12,698 nt of DNA, from the NCBI GenBank assembly GCA_012797725.1, contig JAAZON010000423.1, forward strand, positions 1-12,698, written 5' to 3'. The position numbers were made by a program, and so were the translations under genes. Position 1 is the first letter of the stretch. Each line of letters opens with the position of its first letter. Below are positions 1-6,196 of this stretch, one piece after another. This DNA comes from SAR324 cluster bacterium (lineage in GTDB: Bacteria; Bdellovibrionota; UBA2361; JAAZON01). Under the pieces are notes generated by a model. The model searched no databases and was not told where the DNA came from. It was given only the letters and a program-made list of their open reading frames with translations.

Positions 1-372
1 GATTCGCGGGGCCTTAATGATAGTCCTGAGTCAAGTCTTTCACCAGGTTTTCAAGCAGCGAACATGATAAGTGCTGGCTTTATTGCTGTGCCTGTAGAGG
101 TAACAACCTGGCTTGCTCTTAATAGAGCCTCGCTGCCTGAGCCGCCATTTACAATGGCCGTAACTCATTATGTCACAGGTGTAACCTCCTCAGGCGATAG
201 ATTAGAAACTAACAAACTTACTTTGTTTGTTGTCGTGACACCAGACGTAATTATTACACCAGAGACAACAAATCCAGAAGTAACAGCGACACCAAAGGGG
301 ACAGCGACACCAAAGTCAGGAGATGAAACTGAAGCCAACACAGAGTCTGAACCTGAGGCATACGGGTCGTAG
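1..372 (+). CDS. C-terminal part of a putative exported protein (5' truncated by the window)
   Basis: The frame is open from the first base to TAG at 370-372, so the gene starts upstream of the window and at least 123 residues are visible. An internal ATG at 64 exists, but there is no reason to start there. The first ~80 residues look like a beta-rich extracellular domain with many T, V and S and no cysteine. The last ~40 residues are low-complexity and rich in Thr, Pro and Glu (ITPETT, TATPKG, TATPKS), a composition usual for surface-exposed linkers. Two copies of a 15-bp unit, acagcgacaccaaag, lie at 283-297 and 301-315 and encode the repeated TATPK. A lipoprotein gene follows 63 bp downstream on the same strand, so co-expression of two envelope proteins is plausible. 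I do not recognise the family. Confidence 0.6.
   Translation, partial: DSRGLNDSPESSLSPGFQAANMISAGFIAVPVEVTTWLALNRASLPEPPFTMAVTHYVTGVTSSGDRLETNKLTLFVVVTPDVIITPETTNPEVTATPKGTATPKSGDETEANTESEPEAYGS
283..315 (+). repeat. Short in-frame direct repeat, 15-bp unit at 18-bp period
   Basis: The unit acagcgacaccaaag occurs twice (283-297 and 301-315), separated by 3 bases. The 18-bp period keeps the reading frame and adds one TATPK unit to the Thr/Pro-rich tail of the upstream protein. It is probably a slipped-strand duplication. Confidence 0.7.
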
Positions 373-435
373 AGTTGATTATTATTGAGGATAAGTTAGG
401 CGCGTAAAGCTTGTTATTTGAGGGGATGGTAATTC

Positions 436-1449
436 ATGCAAAAGATAACTTTTCTCGGATCGGTTTTGGTATGTGTTGCTAGTATTGGGCTGATAGGTTG
501 CAGCGGCGATACTGATGGTGGTGAAGAGAATTTCAATGGCACTCAATTTGTAGCCACTGACTCAGAGGCTGGATCCATATCTGTTGAAGTAAAAGATACG
601 GAGCTTCCGGTATCAGGGACTTCAGGCTTTGCTGTCAGCGTAAAAGATGCGCAGGGGAATCCGGTAGTGGGAATTCCTGTGGCCTGTGATAGTGAGTTGG
701 GGGTAGCAATACTCGAACCGACCACAGGAAAAGAAATTACTGACAGTGATGGTAGAATCAGCGGAGTTCTTGGTTGTAAGACCCCGGGAAGTTATCAGTT
801 TGGATGTAGGCTACCACTTGGTGCAAATAAGAGAAAACTGCTTCGAATAAAATGCACAGGCGATATACCGGCAGGCTTTAACGGCTTCCCCGGAGCTGCT
901 GGTGGAAATCTTGGAATAGGAGCTGGTGGGCGTGATGTGGAAGATGAAAATGATGCAAGTACAACAGCAGTTCGCCTTACGAATATAATTGCAAAAACGG
1001 TTAGTGGTAATTCATATCAAATTGATACAGTGCAAGGTACGTGTGGAAGTAGTGGAACTAGTGCGACTGCAGAACCTTTTACTGATGATTCAATCCTCTT
1101 GACGATAGTCAATAATTCAAACTCCAAGATTGTTTTTACGAGTTATGAATACGACGCAGCGGGAGCTGACATAGGCAATACCAACTTCACCTCTGATCCT
1201 ATTTCCTTTTTATGTGAAGTAGACGGAAGTGGAGGGAGTGCACAATGTTCAGCACTCTTCATTCAGGCCAAGGGAACTTCCACCAATAAGACCCTTTATG
1301 GAGCCTCAAGTCCGTTATCCACCAGTTATACCGGATTTAAGAGCTTTACCTTTAGGGTGACAGGCACATCGGAGTTAACAGGCGAGGAAGTGACTGTTTC
1401 TGGTAGAACAGCATTCTCATTTGGGAACTTTAATGCTTGCTCATCATAG
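436..1449 (+). CDS. Putative lipoprotein with a bacterial Ig-like (Big_1-type) domain
   Basis: A 337-residue protein with a clear lipoprotein signal: Met-Gln-Lys, a hydrophobic stretch, then the lipobox L-I-G-C with the lipidated Cys at residue 22, followed by an Asp/Gly/Glu-rich flexible segment. Residues ~48-145 resemble a group 1 bacterial Ig-like domain (VSVKDAQGNPVVGIPVACDS, then TDSDGRISGVL and KTPGSYQFGCR), the fold of invasin/intimin-type surface proteins. A Gly-rich linker follows (~148-170), then a second beta-rich region to the C-terminus with several Cys that may form disulfides. The ATG at 436 is preceded by an AGGGG purine stretch at good spacing. The protein is likely anchored in the outer membrane; its ligand or role cannot be told. 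The domain call is from pattern recognition, the lipobox is direct. Confidence 0.85.
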   Translation: MQKITFLGSVLVCVASIGLIGCSGDTDGGEENFNGTQFVATDSEAGSISVEVKDTELPVSGTSGFAVSVKDAQGNPVVGIPVACDSELGVAILEPTTGKEITDSDGRISGVLGCKTPGSYQFGCRLPLGANKRKLLRIKCTGDIPAGFNGFPGAAGGNLGIGAGGRDVEDENDASTTAVRLTNIIAKTVSGNSYQIDTVQGTCGSSGTSATAEPFTDDSILLTIVNNSNSKIVFTSYEYDAAGADIGNTNFTSDPISFLCEVDGSGGSAQCSALFIQAKGTSTNKTLYGASSPLSTSYTGFKSFTFRVTGTSELTGEEVTVSGRTAFSFGNFNACSS

Positions 1450-1504
1450 TTCTTTTTCCAAATGATTGATGTAACGATGGAGAGCTCTGCTTCTGGAGGT
1501 GTCC

Positions 1505-1585
1505 GTGAATGTTAGAGGAGAGGAAGCTCGCGTCCTATCTTTTAAGTGCGTAGATACTGATGGCATGGAAATGCGTTCCTCATGA
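1505..1585 (+). CDS. Possible 26-codon leader ORF in frame with the TPR gene
   Basis: A GTG at 1505-1507 has a textbook GGAGG (1495-1499) five bases upstream and opens 26 codons ending at TGA 1583-1585. It lies in the same frame as the TPR gene, whose own GTG/ATG at 1598/1601 has no visible Shine-Dalgarno. It may be a translated leader coupled to the TPR gene, or the site may be fortuitous. A 14-codon ATG ORF at 1509 in another frame could use the same ribosome site. The peptide matches nothing I recognise. Confidence 0.25.
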   Translation: MNVRGEEARVLSFKCVDTDGMEMRSS

Positions 1586-1597
1586 TGTTATTTTAAT

Positions 1598-1987
1598 GTG
1601 ATGGACAGCGAAGAAAGCTATAAAGAGAGGTTAGAGCAGGATTCAGGGGACGATTGCTTCGTAGACTATGCAGAGCACCTAAGACTAAACAAGCGTTATG
1701 CTGAGGCCATCAATGTTTGCATAGCAGGTCTAAGCGCAAATCCTGAAGCTCATGTTGGGCGCCTTGTGCTTGCGCGTACTTTCTATAATTCCGGCTACAT
1801 CTCATTTGCATTGAGAGAAATAAAAGAACTCTTAGAGGCTTATCCTGACAGCCCAGTTTTGAAAAGGCTTGCAGAAGTTATGATTCAAGATCGACCAATT
1901 GAAAATGTTGAATTACCTAAAGATGAAAGAAGCGAGGAATCCACAGTTGCTGAGGGCGAATTTGATTTAGACGATTTTGAGAATTGA
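1598..1987 (+). CDS. Small tetratricopeptide-repeat protein
   Basis: A 129-residue protein (128 if the ATG at 1601 is used). Residues ~20-95 form two TPR-like helical hairpins: YAEHLRLNKRYAEAINVC with ANPEAHV, then LARTFYNSGYISFALREIKE with YPDSPVLKRL. The pattern, including the leading YKERLEQ, resembles small TPR proteins common in deltaproteobacteria-like genomes. The C-terminal ~25 residues are strongly acidic (EGEFDLDDFEN), perhaps a partner-binding tail. There is no signal peptide, so it is probably cytoplasmic. TPR repeats mediate protein-protein contacts; the partner is unknown. The start lies just after an in-frame TGA (1583) and lacks a clear ribosome site. The frame also stays open for 27 codons after the TGA stop, to TAA at 2069-2071. 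Confidence 0.72.
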   Translation: MMDSEESYKERLEQDSGDDCFVDYAEHLRLNKRYAEAINVCIAGLSANPEAHVGRLVLARTFYNSGYISFALREIKELLEAYPDSPVLKRLAEVMIQDRPIENVELPKDERSEESTVAEGEFDLDDFEN

Positions 1988-2168
1988 TTTAAACTGGCTG
2001 CTAACATCTCGAAGCAGGGTTCGCCGAAGGTGAATCCGCGAAGTGGAGCTGAAATTCCTGCCTTAGTCTAAGCAAAGTTTCTGGGCCGGCCGCTGCATGT
2101 CAAATCTTAGTCATCGATCTAAAGATATATAATTTATATAATGAAACAAGCAAGTTGCAATTATTAAG

Positions 2169-2199
2169 TTGAAATAGTGTATAGTTTTCTATACAATAT
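2169..2199 (+). promoter_or_regulatory. Promoter with palindromic operator in front of the HTH/nucleotidyltransferase cassette
   Basis: A near-consensus sigma70-type promoter is visible: -35 TTGAAA (2169-2174), a 17-bp spacer, -10 TACAAT (2192-2197). The spacer and -10 carry a perfect inverted repeat, TGTATAG-TTTT-CTATACA (2178-2195), extendable to 11-bp arms with one mismatch (2174-2199). A bound dimer would block RNA polymerase, so autoregulation by the downstream winged-helix protein is the natural reading. The expected start of transcription, about 6-7 nt after the -10, falls on or next to the ATG at 2204. A second TATAAT lies upstream at 2137-2142 but has no good -35. Confidence 0.65.
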
Positions 2200-2203
2200 G
2201 ATT

Positions 2204-2575
2204 ATGGACATTCAAAACGTTCTTTACCCTCGTTCAAAGTTCGAAACTCTTCGAACTCTTTACTATGCTGCACATCCGATCCCAATCAGAGAAATTTCCT
2301 ATCGCTCGGGATTGCTCGTAGGGTCAGTTCAAAGCGGTTTGGCCATGCTTTTAAAGGAAAAGATTATAACTCGCCGGAAACTTTGTGGGCGTCCGTACTT
2401 TGAGCTTGCAAATTCCAAAATCCAAGAGGCCTTATCATCGTTATTTACGGTTTTGACTTCTCATCGGTTGCAATCAGAGGCTTCTTTGTTGAATGAAAAA
2501 GCTGTTAGTATTTTGCCGGTTTTGGAAGAACGAAATAGTCTAATCCAGCATGCTCGGAAGACACTAGCCTTATGA
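2204..2575 (+). CDS. Winged-helix transcriptional regulator, probable antitoxin/autorepressor
   Basis: A 123-residue protein from the ATG at 2204. The frame extends up to a GTG at 2177, but those codons lie inside the promoter/operator, so 2204 (or ATG 2198) is the likelier start and the mRNA may be leaderless. Residues ~8-72 fit a winged helix: SKFETLRTLYYAAHPIPI leading to REISYRSGLLVGSVQSGL (helix-turn-helix), then LLKEKIITRRKLCGRPYFEL as the wing with its conserved Gly-Arg. This architecture is that of small wHTH proteins encoded next to nucleotidyltransferases (MNT or AbiEi-like). The C-terminal ~50 residues are helical and could dimerise or bind the partner. The stop overlaps the next start by ATGA, so the two are translationally coupled. 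It is shorter than typical AbiEi (~200 aa), so family identity is uncertain. Confidence 0.72.
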   Translation: MDIQNVLYPRSKFETLRTLYYAAHPIPIREISYRSGLLVGSVQSGLAMLLKEKIITRRKLCGRPYFELANSKIQEALSSLFTVLTSHRLQSEASLLNEKAVSILPVLEERNSLIQHARKTLAL

Positions 2576-3195
2576 CTCTTACAGAACTTTTAAAGCATTC
2601 TCTTGAGCTGCTTCGTTCAGTCAAATGTCGCTTTGCAATTGGTGGTGGCTTGGCGGCAGATCTCTATCGCAGGCAAGTGCGTGGCACAGGCGATCTTGAC
2701 TTTCTTTTTTTAGCTGAGAAATCCGACACTTCACAAGCAAAAGAAATATTAAAAAAACTTGGCTTAGGCACAGCCGAGGTTAGACTTCATGATCTTACTC
2801 GCTCTTCGAGAATGAATAAAAGATCTCAGGAAGTTTACATGCTAGTTGGAAGGAAAGGAAAGAAAGATGAGCCAGGAGTAGATCTGCTTTTACCGCCGTT
2901 TCCCTGGTTTCCAAAAGCTCTTGACAGAGCGCAGTCTCATCTTGTGGATTTTGGCTTTGGCCCAACCCCTACGCTTACAGCAGAGGATCTTATACTTGCA
3001 AAGATCTATGCAAAACGCCCAAAGGATATTGATGATATTATTTCGATCTTTGAAGCAAAATATCCGCTTGATCTTGATTATCTGGCGGGGGAGATGGAGA
3101 GACTTAAATTTATTCTTACAGAGTCTCTAATGGCCGATGCGCCAATTGGGTTGCGCACCCTTTCGCGGAGGATGCGTAAAAAGAAAAATATTTAA
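2572..3195 (+). CDS. Nucleotidyltransferase (AbiEii/MNT-like), putative toxin of a two-gene TA unit
   Basis: A 207-residue protein with the nucleotidyltransferase-fold signature: a glycine motif GGG at 24-26 followed by RGTGDLDF with the metal-binding Asp pair D41 and D43, and a probable third carboxylate D104 in GVDLLL. Residues 138-155 (EDLILAKIYAKRPKDIDD) match the helix typical of AbiEii/DUF6036-type nucleotidyltransferases. The last ~12 residues are very basic. In the named families such enzymes attach nucleotides to tRNA or other targets, and the partner upstream gene encodes the repressor/antitoxin. Here the 4-bp ATGA overlap with the HTH gene supports one bicistronic unit. All the visible catalytic residues are present, so it is probably active. 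Alternatives are an antibiotic-modifying or housekeeping nucleotidyltransferase, which I find less likely because of the partner gene. Confidence 0.72.
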   Translation: MTLTELLKHSLELLRSVKCRFAIGGGLAADLYRRQVRGTGDLDFLFLAEKSDTSQAKEILKKLGLGTAEVRLHDLTRSSRMNKRSQEVYMLVGRKGKKDEPGVDLLLPPFPWFPKALDRAQSHLVDFGFGPTPTLTAEDLILAKIYAKRPKDIDDIISIFEAKYPLDLDYLAGEMERLKFILTESLMADAPIGLRTLSRRMRKKKNI

Positions 3196-3320
3196 GACTT
3201 GGGGTAGAACCGAGCAGGGCAGTCGATAACAGGCGATTTGTAACAGAGCTGGGAATGCTTCCATCGCCAATAATAAAAGAAATTGAAAGAAAAATAAGGC
3301 TTTGTATGGAGCAATCCTAG
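3180..3320 (+). pseudogene. C-terminal remnant of a MazF/PemK-like endoribonuclease toxin
   Basis: After a TAA at 3177-3179 this frame is open to TAG 3318-3320. The part from ~3210 reads PSRAVDNRRFVTELGMLP and then PIIKEIERKIRLCM. This pattern fits the end of MazF/PemK toxins, where a strand with a conserved position before R-L is followed by 'lG-L' and the final helix 'l-e-v-d-r-a-l-r-l-x-l'. The N-terminal ~70 residues that carry the active site are absent, and no start codon or ribosome site is present, so this is a decayed fragment. It lies directly behind the nucleotidyltransferase gene. The call rests on a short match. Confidence 0.42.
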
Positions 3321-4075
3321 CCCGCGTCCCCTAGCACTCTTTCATACACCTCACGAATCTTGCAAAAGCGGTTAGACGCCGCCTTTTGCATTTCTGCATT
3401 TAGACCAATAGTGCGGTCAGGATGATACTTCATTGCGAGTTTTCTAAATGCTTTTTTTTAGATCTTCTTTGCTACAGCCAGGCTTGACCCCTAACAAAAC
3501 GTAGTCCGAGGGATCTTTATATTGAGCCGAAGTGCTCCCTCCACCGCCATTTTCCTTTTGTAACTCTCTCGATTGACCACTTGATTTGTATTGTTAGACC
3601 AGGCTTGTGCTTCTTTAGCTTCAAGATTGAAGTCTCGTGATATTCGAATGAAGCGGTGCATGAGTATATGTTCGAAATCTTCATCAAGCCCTAAATACAT
3701 TACAACAGTGCCCAAAAATTTTCTTTCTTCGCTCGTGCAGTGTCGATCTGCTAGGAGAATCTAAGCGATTAAATCTACTAAAGCTTCAGAGATGCAGCGG
3801 TGTCATGGCCATACATCTCACGGAATTCTTCAAGAAGCATCAGTAGAGTTCTGACACTTTTTCATTACTTTCGACAAAGAGCTATGATCTCTAGGCGACG
3901 TTCATCTGAAACCTTCATATTTCTCATCACTACCTCTAAGACTTCAATTTCCTGGTGTTGAACAGTTCCTTCCGCCTGTGCCGCTTTTGCAAGAATCGCT
4001 CTAGAACAATTTCGATTGCGATATTGCAGCGGGAAAGATGACCCCAGGCACTAATAGGCTGATTTTATTGAAATT
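3317..4075 (-). pseudogene. Degraded DjlA-like gene (TerB-type domain plus C-terminal J domain)
   Basis: Read on the minus strand, pieces of one protein appear in successive frames. 3999-3868 gives AILAKAAQAEGTVQHQEIEV and onward, a TerB-type helical domain, ending in TAA 3867-3865. 3840-3781 gives EEFREMYGHDTAASLK. 3760-3491 gives ILLADRHCTSEERKFLGTVV and onward, the second half of the domain, following a TAG at 3763-3761. About 3580-3460 gives a Gly-rich linker and DPSDYVLLGVKPGCSKEDLK. 3449-3320 gives AFRKLAMKYHPDRT with the HPD motif and ends at TAG 3319-3317. TerB followed by a C-terminal J domain is the DjlA arrangement; such proteins act as DnaK co-chaperones. At least four frame breaks and one internal stop separate the pieces, so it cannot be functional. 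The N-terminus beyond ~4000 is unclear. Confidence 0.75.
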
Positions 4076-4214
4076 TCCGGATTGATACACTAGATGCTAT
4101 ACTGCACCACTTGAATTTTACTAGACTTTCTTGAAATGGCAGAAGGACATAATCTTTAGATCTTGGCCTTTTGAAAGTCGCAAGGATCGCTAGTTCTGAG
4201 CAGTAGTTTTTTTG

Positions 4215-4240
4215 GTTTTTGCGCATGCAAAAACTTTTTT
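4215..4240 (+). terminator. Hairpin with T-tract upstream of accB (possible terminator or leader element)
   Basis: A perfect 8-bp stem, GTTTTTGC (4215-4222) with GCAAAAAC (4227-4234) around a 4-base loop, is followed directly by six T (4235-4240). The stem is AT-rich, so a terminator made of it would be weak. No intact + strand gene lies upstream that needs one, so it may be a relic, or it may attenuate read-through into accB. Confidence 0.35.
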
Positions 4241-4276
4241 GTCGAAGGGCTAGTCCACTTATGATGGAGTGTTGTT

Positions 4277-4765
4277 ATGGACACAAAAGAGTTAGAGAAG
4301 ATTCTTCGTATTCTCAAAGAGAATGATGTGCATGACTTTGAACTCGAGAATGAAGGGGTTCGCCTTCGACTCTCAAGAGGCGCGAAGGAAATATTTGCAG
4401 TTACAAAATCAGCAGCGCAGAGCGAAACAGTGCCACTATCATCCGGGCAGCCTTATTTTATTCCAGCAGTTGCAGCCTCTCCTGCTGATGATAAGGACAA
4501 AGAGGAGGCGCTTCCACAGACTATTGTGCCGGTAGAATCTCCAATAGTAGGCACATTCTATAGCAAGCCATCTCCTGATGCCGAGCCTTTTGTGTCAGAA
4601 GGGCAAGCTGTGAAGAGGGGACAGACTCTTTGCATTATTGAAGCCATGAAGATCATGAACGAAATTGAATCTCCATGTAACGGGAAAATAGTAAAAATAC
4701 TTCTTGGAGATGGCCAGGTTGTAGAGTATGGGGAAAGACTCTTTTTAATAGATACGGCCGCGTAG
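4277..4765 (+). CDS. accB: Biotin carboxyl carrier protein of acetyl-CoA carboxylase
   Basis: A 162-residue protein, close to the usual ~155. It carries the biotin that is carboxylated by AccC and hands the carboxyl group to the AccAD transferase, giving malonyl-CoA for fatty-acid synthesis in the cytoplasm. The N-terminal ~35 residues (MDTKELEKILRILKENDVHD) are the conserved oligomerisation segment. A Ser/Ala/Pro-rich linker spans ~40-80, and the biotinyl domain follows from ~85: VESPIVGTFY, then IIEAMKIMNEIESPCNGKIV with the biotin-accepting Lys at 125. The ATG at 4277 has GGAG seven bases upstream (4266-4269). accC follows after 36 bp, the standard accBC pair, presumably co-transcribed. 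Nothing is missing. Confidence 0.97.
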   Translation: MDTKELEKILRILKENDVHDFELENEGVRLRLSRGAKEIFAVTKSAAQSETVPLSSGQPYFIPAVAASPADDKDKEEALPQTIVPVESPIVGTFYSKPSPDAEPFVSEGQAVKRGQTLCIIEAMKIMNEIESPCNGKIVKILLGDGQVVEYGERLFLIDTAA

Positions 4766-4801
4766 TCTGCAAAAATAATTTAGAAGTTAGTAGCACTAAT
4801 C

Positions 4802-6196
4802 ATGAGCAAACCCCCATTTAAAAAAATACTGATAGCCAATCGAGGCGAAATAGCCCTGCGAATAGTGCGGGCATGTCACGAACTTGGAATTAAAACGGTA
4901 GCTGTGCATTCGAAGGCTGATGAAGATGCGCTTCATGTAAAGCTCGCATCTGAAAGCGTTTGTATTGGGCCAGCACCTGCTAAAGATAGTTATCTTAATA
5001 TCGCCTCTATTTTGGCGGCAGCTACATCCACAGGTTCTGAAGCGATACATCCAGGCTATGGATTTTTGAGTGAGAACGCTTCTTTTGCAGAGATTTGTGG
5101 AAGTTGCGGCATCACATTTATTGGGCCTTCAGTTAGAAACATGAGGGTAATGGGAGATAAGGCGAGGGCTAGACGTGCTGCAGACAAGGCGGGTGTTCCT
5201 ACTATCCCAGGAGACAGCACCGGATTTATAGATGCAAAAGAAGCTTCGCATGTGGCAAGGCAAGTCGGATTTCCAATACTTCTTAAGGCTTGCGCCGGAG
5301 GAGGTGGGCGTGGAATGAAGATCATAAAGGATGCCGAAAGTTTCGCTTCGATATTTACTACAGCGCAAAGGGAAGTCGAAGCAGCGTTTGGTGATGGTCA
5401 TTTATTGGTGGAGAAATATCTACCAAAGGTCAGGCATATTGAGGTACAGATTGCCGGCGATCAGGCAAAAAACATAGTTCACTTGGGCATTAGGGATTGC
5501 TCGATTCAGAGACGTTATCAAAAAGTCATCGAAGAATCCCCGTCAATTGGTCTCCCTGATAATTTGAAAGAAGAAATTCAAAATGCTGCGGTTGAGTTGT
5601 GCGCTTCGGTTAATTATACAAGCGTTGGGACTGTTGAGTTTTTGGTAGATCTCGAAGAAAAGAAATTTTACTTTATTGAGATGAACACTCGCCTGCAAGT
5701 CGAGCATCCTGTGACAGAAATGGCCACTGATATAGATATCGTTAAAGAACAAATACGTATTGCTGCAGGACGAGAGATTTCCTTTCAGCAAAAGGATGTG
5801 CATCTTAGAGGACACACAATAGAAGCTCGAATTAACGCGGAAGACCCTCACACATTAATTCCATCTCCAGGTTACATTAGTAGTTATCATCCTCCAGGTG
5901 GAAATGGAGTCCGTGTGGATTCTGCCTTGTATAGCGGTTATACTGTTAAGCCTTTTTATGACTCTCTTGTAGCGAAGCTCATTGTTCGGGCAAGAGACAG
6001 GGAGTCCTGTATCCAAAAAATGCTTGTTGCTTTAGATGAGTTTATAATAGAAGGCATTCAGACCAATGTTGAATTACATCGCCGGATTTTAAACCACGAG
6101 GGCTTTCAATCTGGGAAATTTCACACTAAGTTCTTGGATGAGGTTAAATTGTTCTCATCAGAGAAGGGGGAAAAAGAAGGGCATGAAAAGAGCTAG
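4802..6196 (+). CDS. accC: Biotin carboxylase subunit of acetyl-CoA carboxylase
   Basis: A 464-residue ATP-grasp enzyme (E. coli AccC has 449) that uses ATP and bicarbonate to carboxylate the biotin on AccB. The N-terminal biotin carboxylase domain starts with KILIANRGEIALRI and HPGYGFLSENA. The ATP-grasp part has K162 followed by AGGGGRGMK (165-173). The active-site block EMNTRLQVEHPVTE gives E293, N295 and R297, equal to E288, N290 and R292 of E. coli. The C-terminal domain includes RINAEDP. The final ~15 residues are Lys/Glu-rich and extend past the usual end; they overlap the next gene's start by 14 bp. This overlap suggests translational coupling to the DUF1573 gene. All key residues seen are intact. 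Confidence 0.97.
   Translation: MSKPPFKKILIANRGEIALRIVRACHELGIKTVAVHSKADEDALHVKLASESVCIGPAPAKDSYLNIASILAAATSTGSEAIHPGYGFLSENASFAEICGSCGITFIGPSVRNMRVMGDKARARRAADKAGVPTIPGDSTGFIDAKEASHVARQVGFPILLKACAGGGGRGMKIIKDAESFASIFTTAQREVEAAFGDGHLLVEKYLPKVRHIEVQIAGDQAKNIVHLGIRDCSIQRRYQKVIEESPSIGLPDNLKEEIQNAAVELCASVNYTSVGTVEFLVDLEEKKFYFIEMNTRLQVEHPVTEMATDIDIVKEQIRIAAGREISFQQKDVHLRGHTIEARINAEDPHTLIPSPGYISSYHPPGGNGVRVDSALYSGYTVKPFYDSLVAKLIVRARDRESCIQKMLVALDEFIIEGIQTNVELHRRILNHEGFQSGKFHTKFLDEVKLFSSEKGEKEGHEKS

Noticed and set aside
1583..1585. TGA as selenocysteine in an extended TPR protein
   Set aside because: No SECIS-like hairpin is apparent just after it, and the TPR family start is expected at the later Met.
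2084..2091. GGCCGGCC palindrome in an AT-rich intergenic stretch
   Set aside because: A single 8-bp restriction-site-like palindrome without spacing or partner copies; probably chance.
2128..2142. Overlapping TATAAT sequences upstream of the HTH gene
   Set aside because: No -35 at proper spacing; the TTGAAA/TACAAT promoter closer to the gene is much better.
4796..5851. Several minus-strand frames of 84-102 codons antisense to accC
   Set aside because: accC is certain on the + strand; these are shadow frames without start signals.
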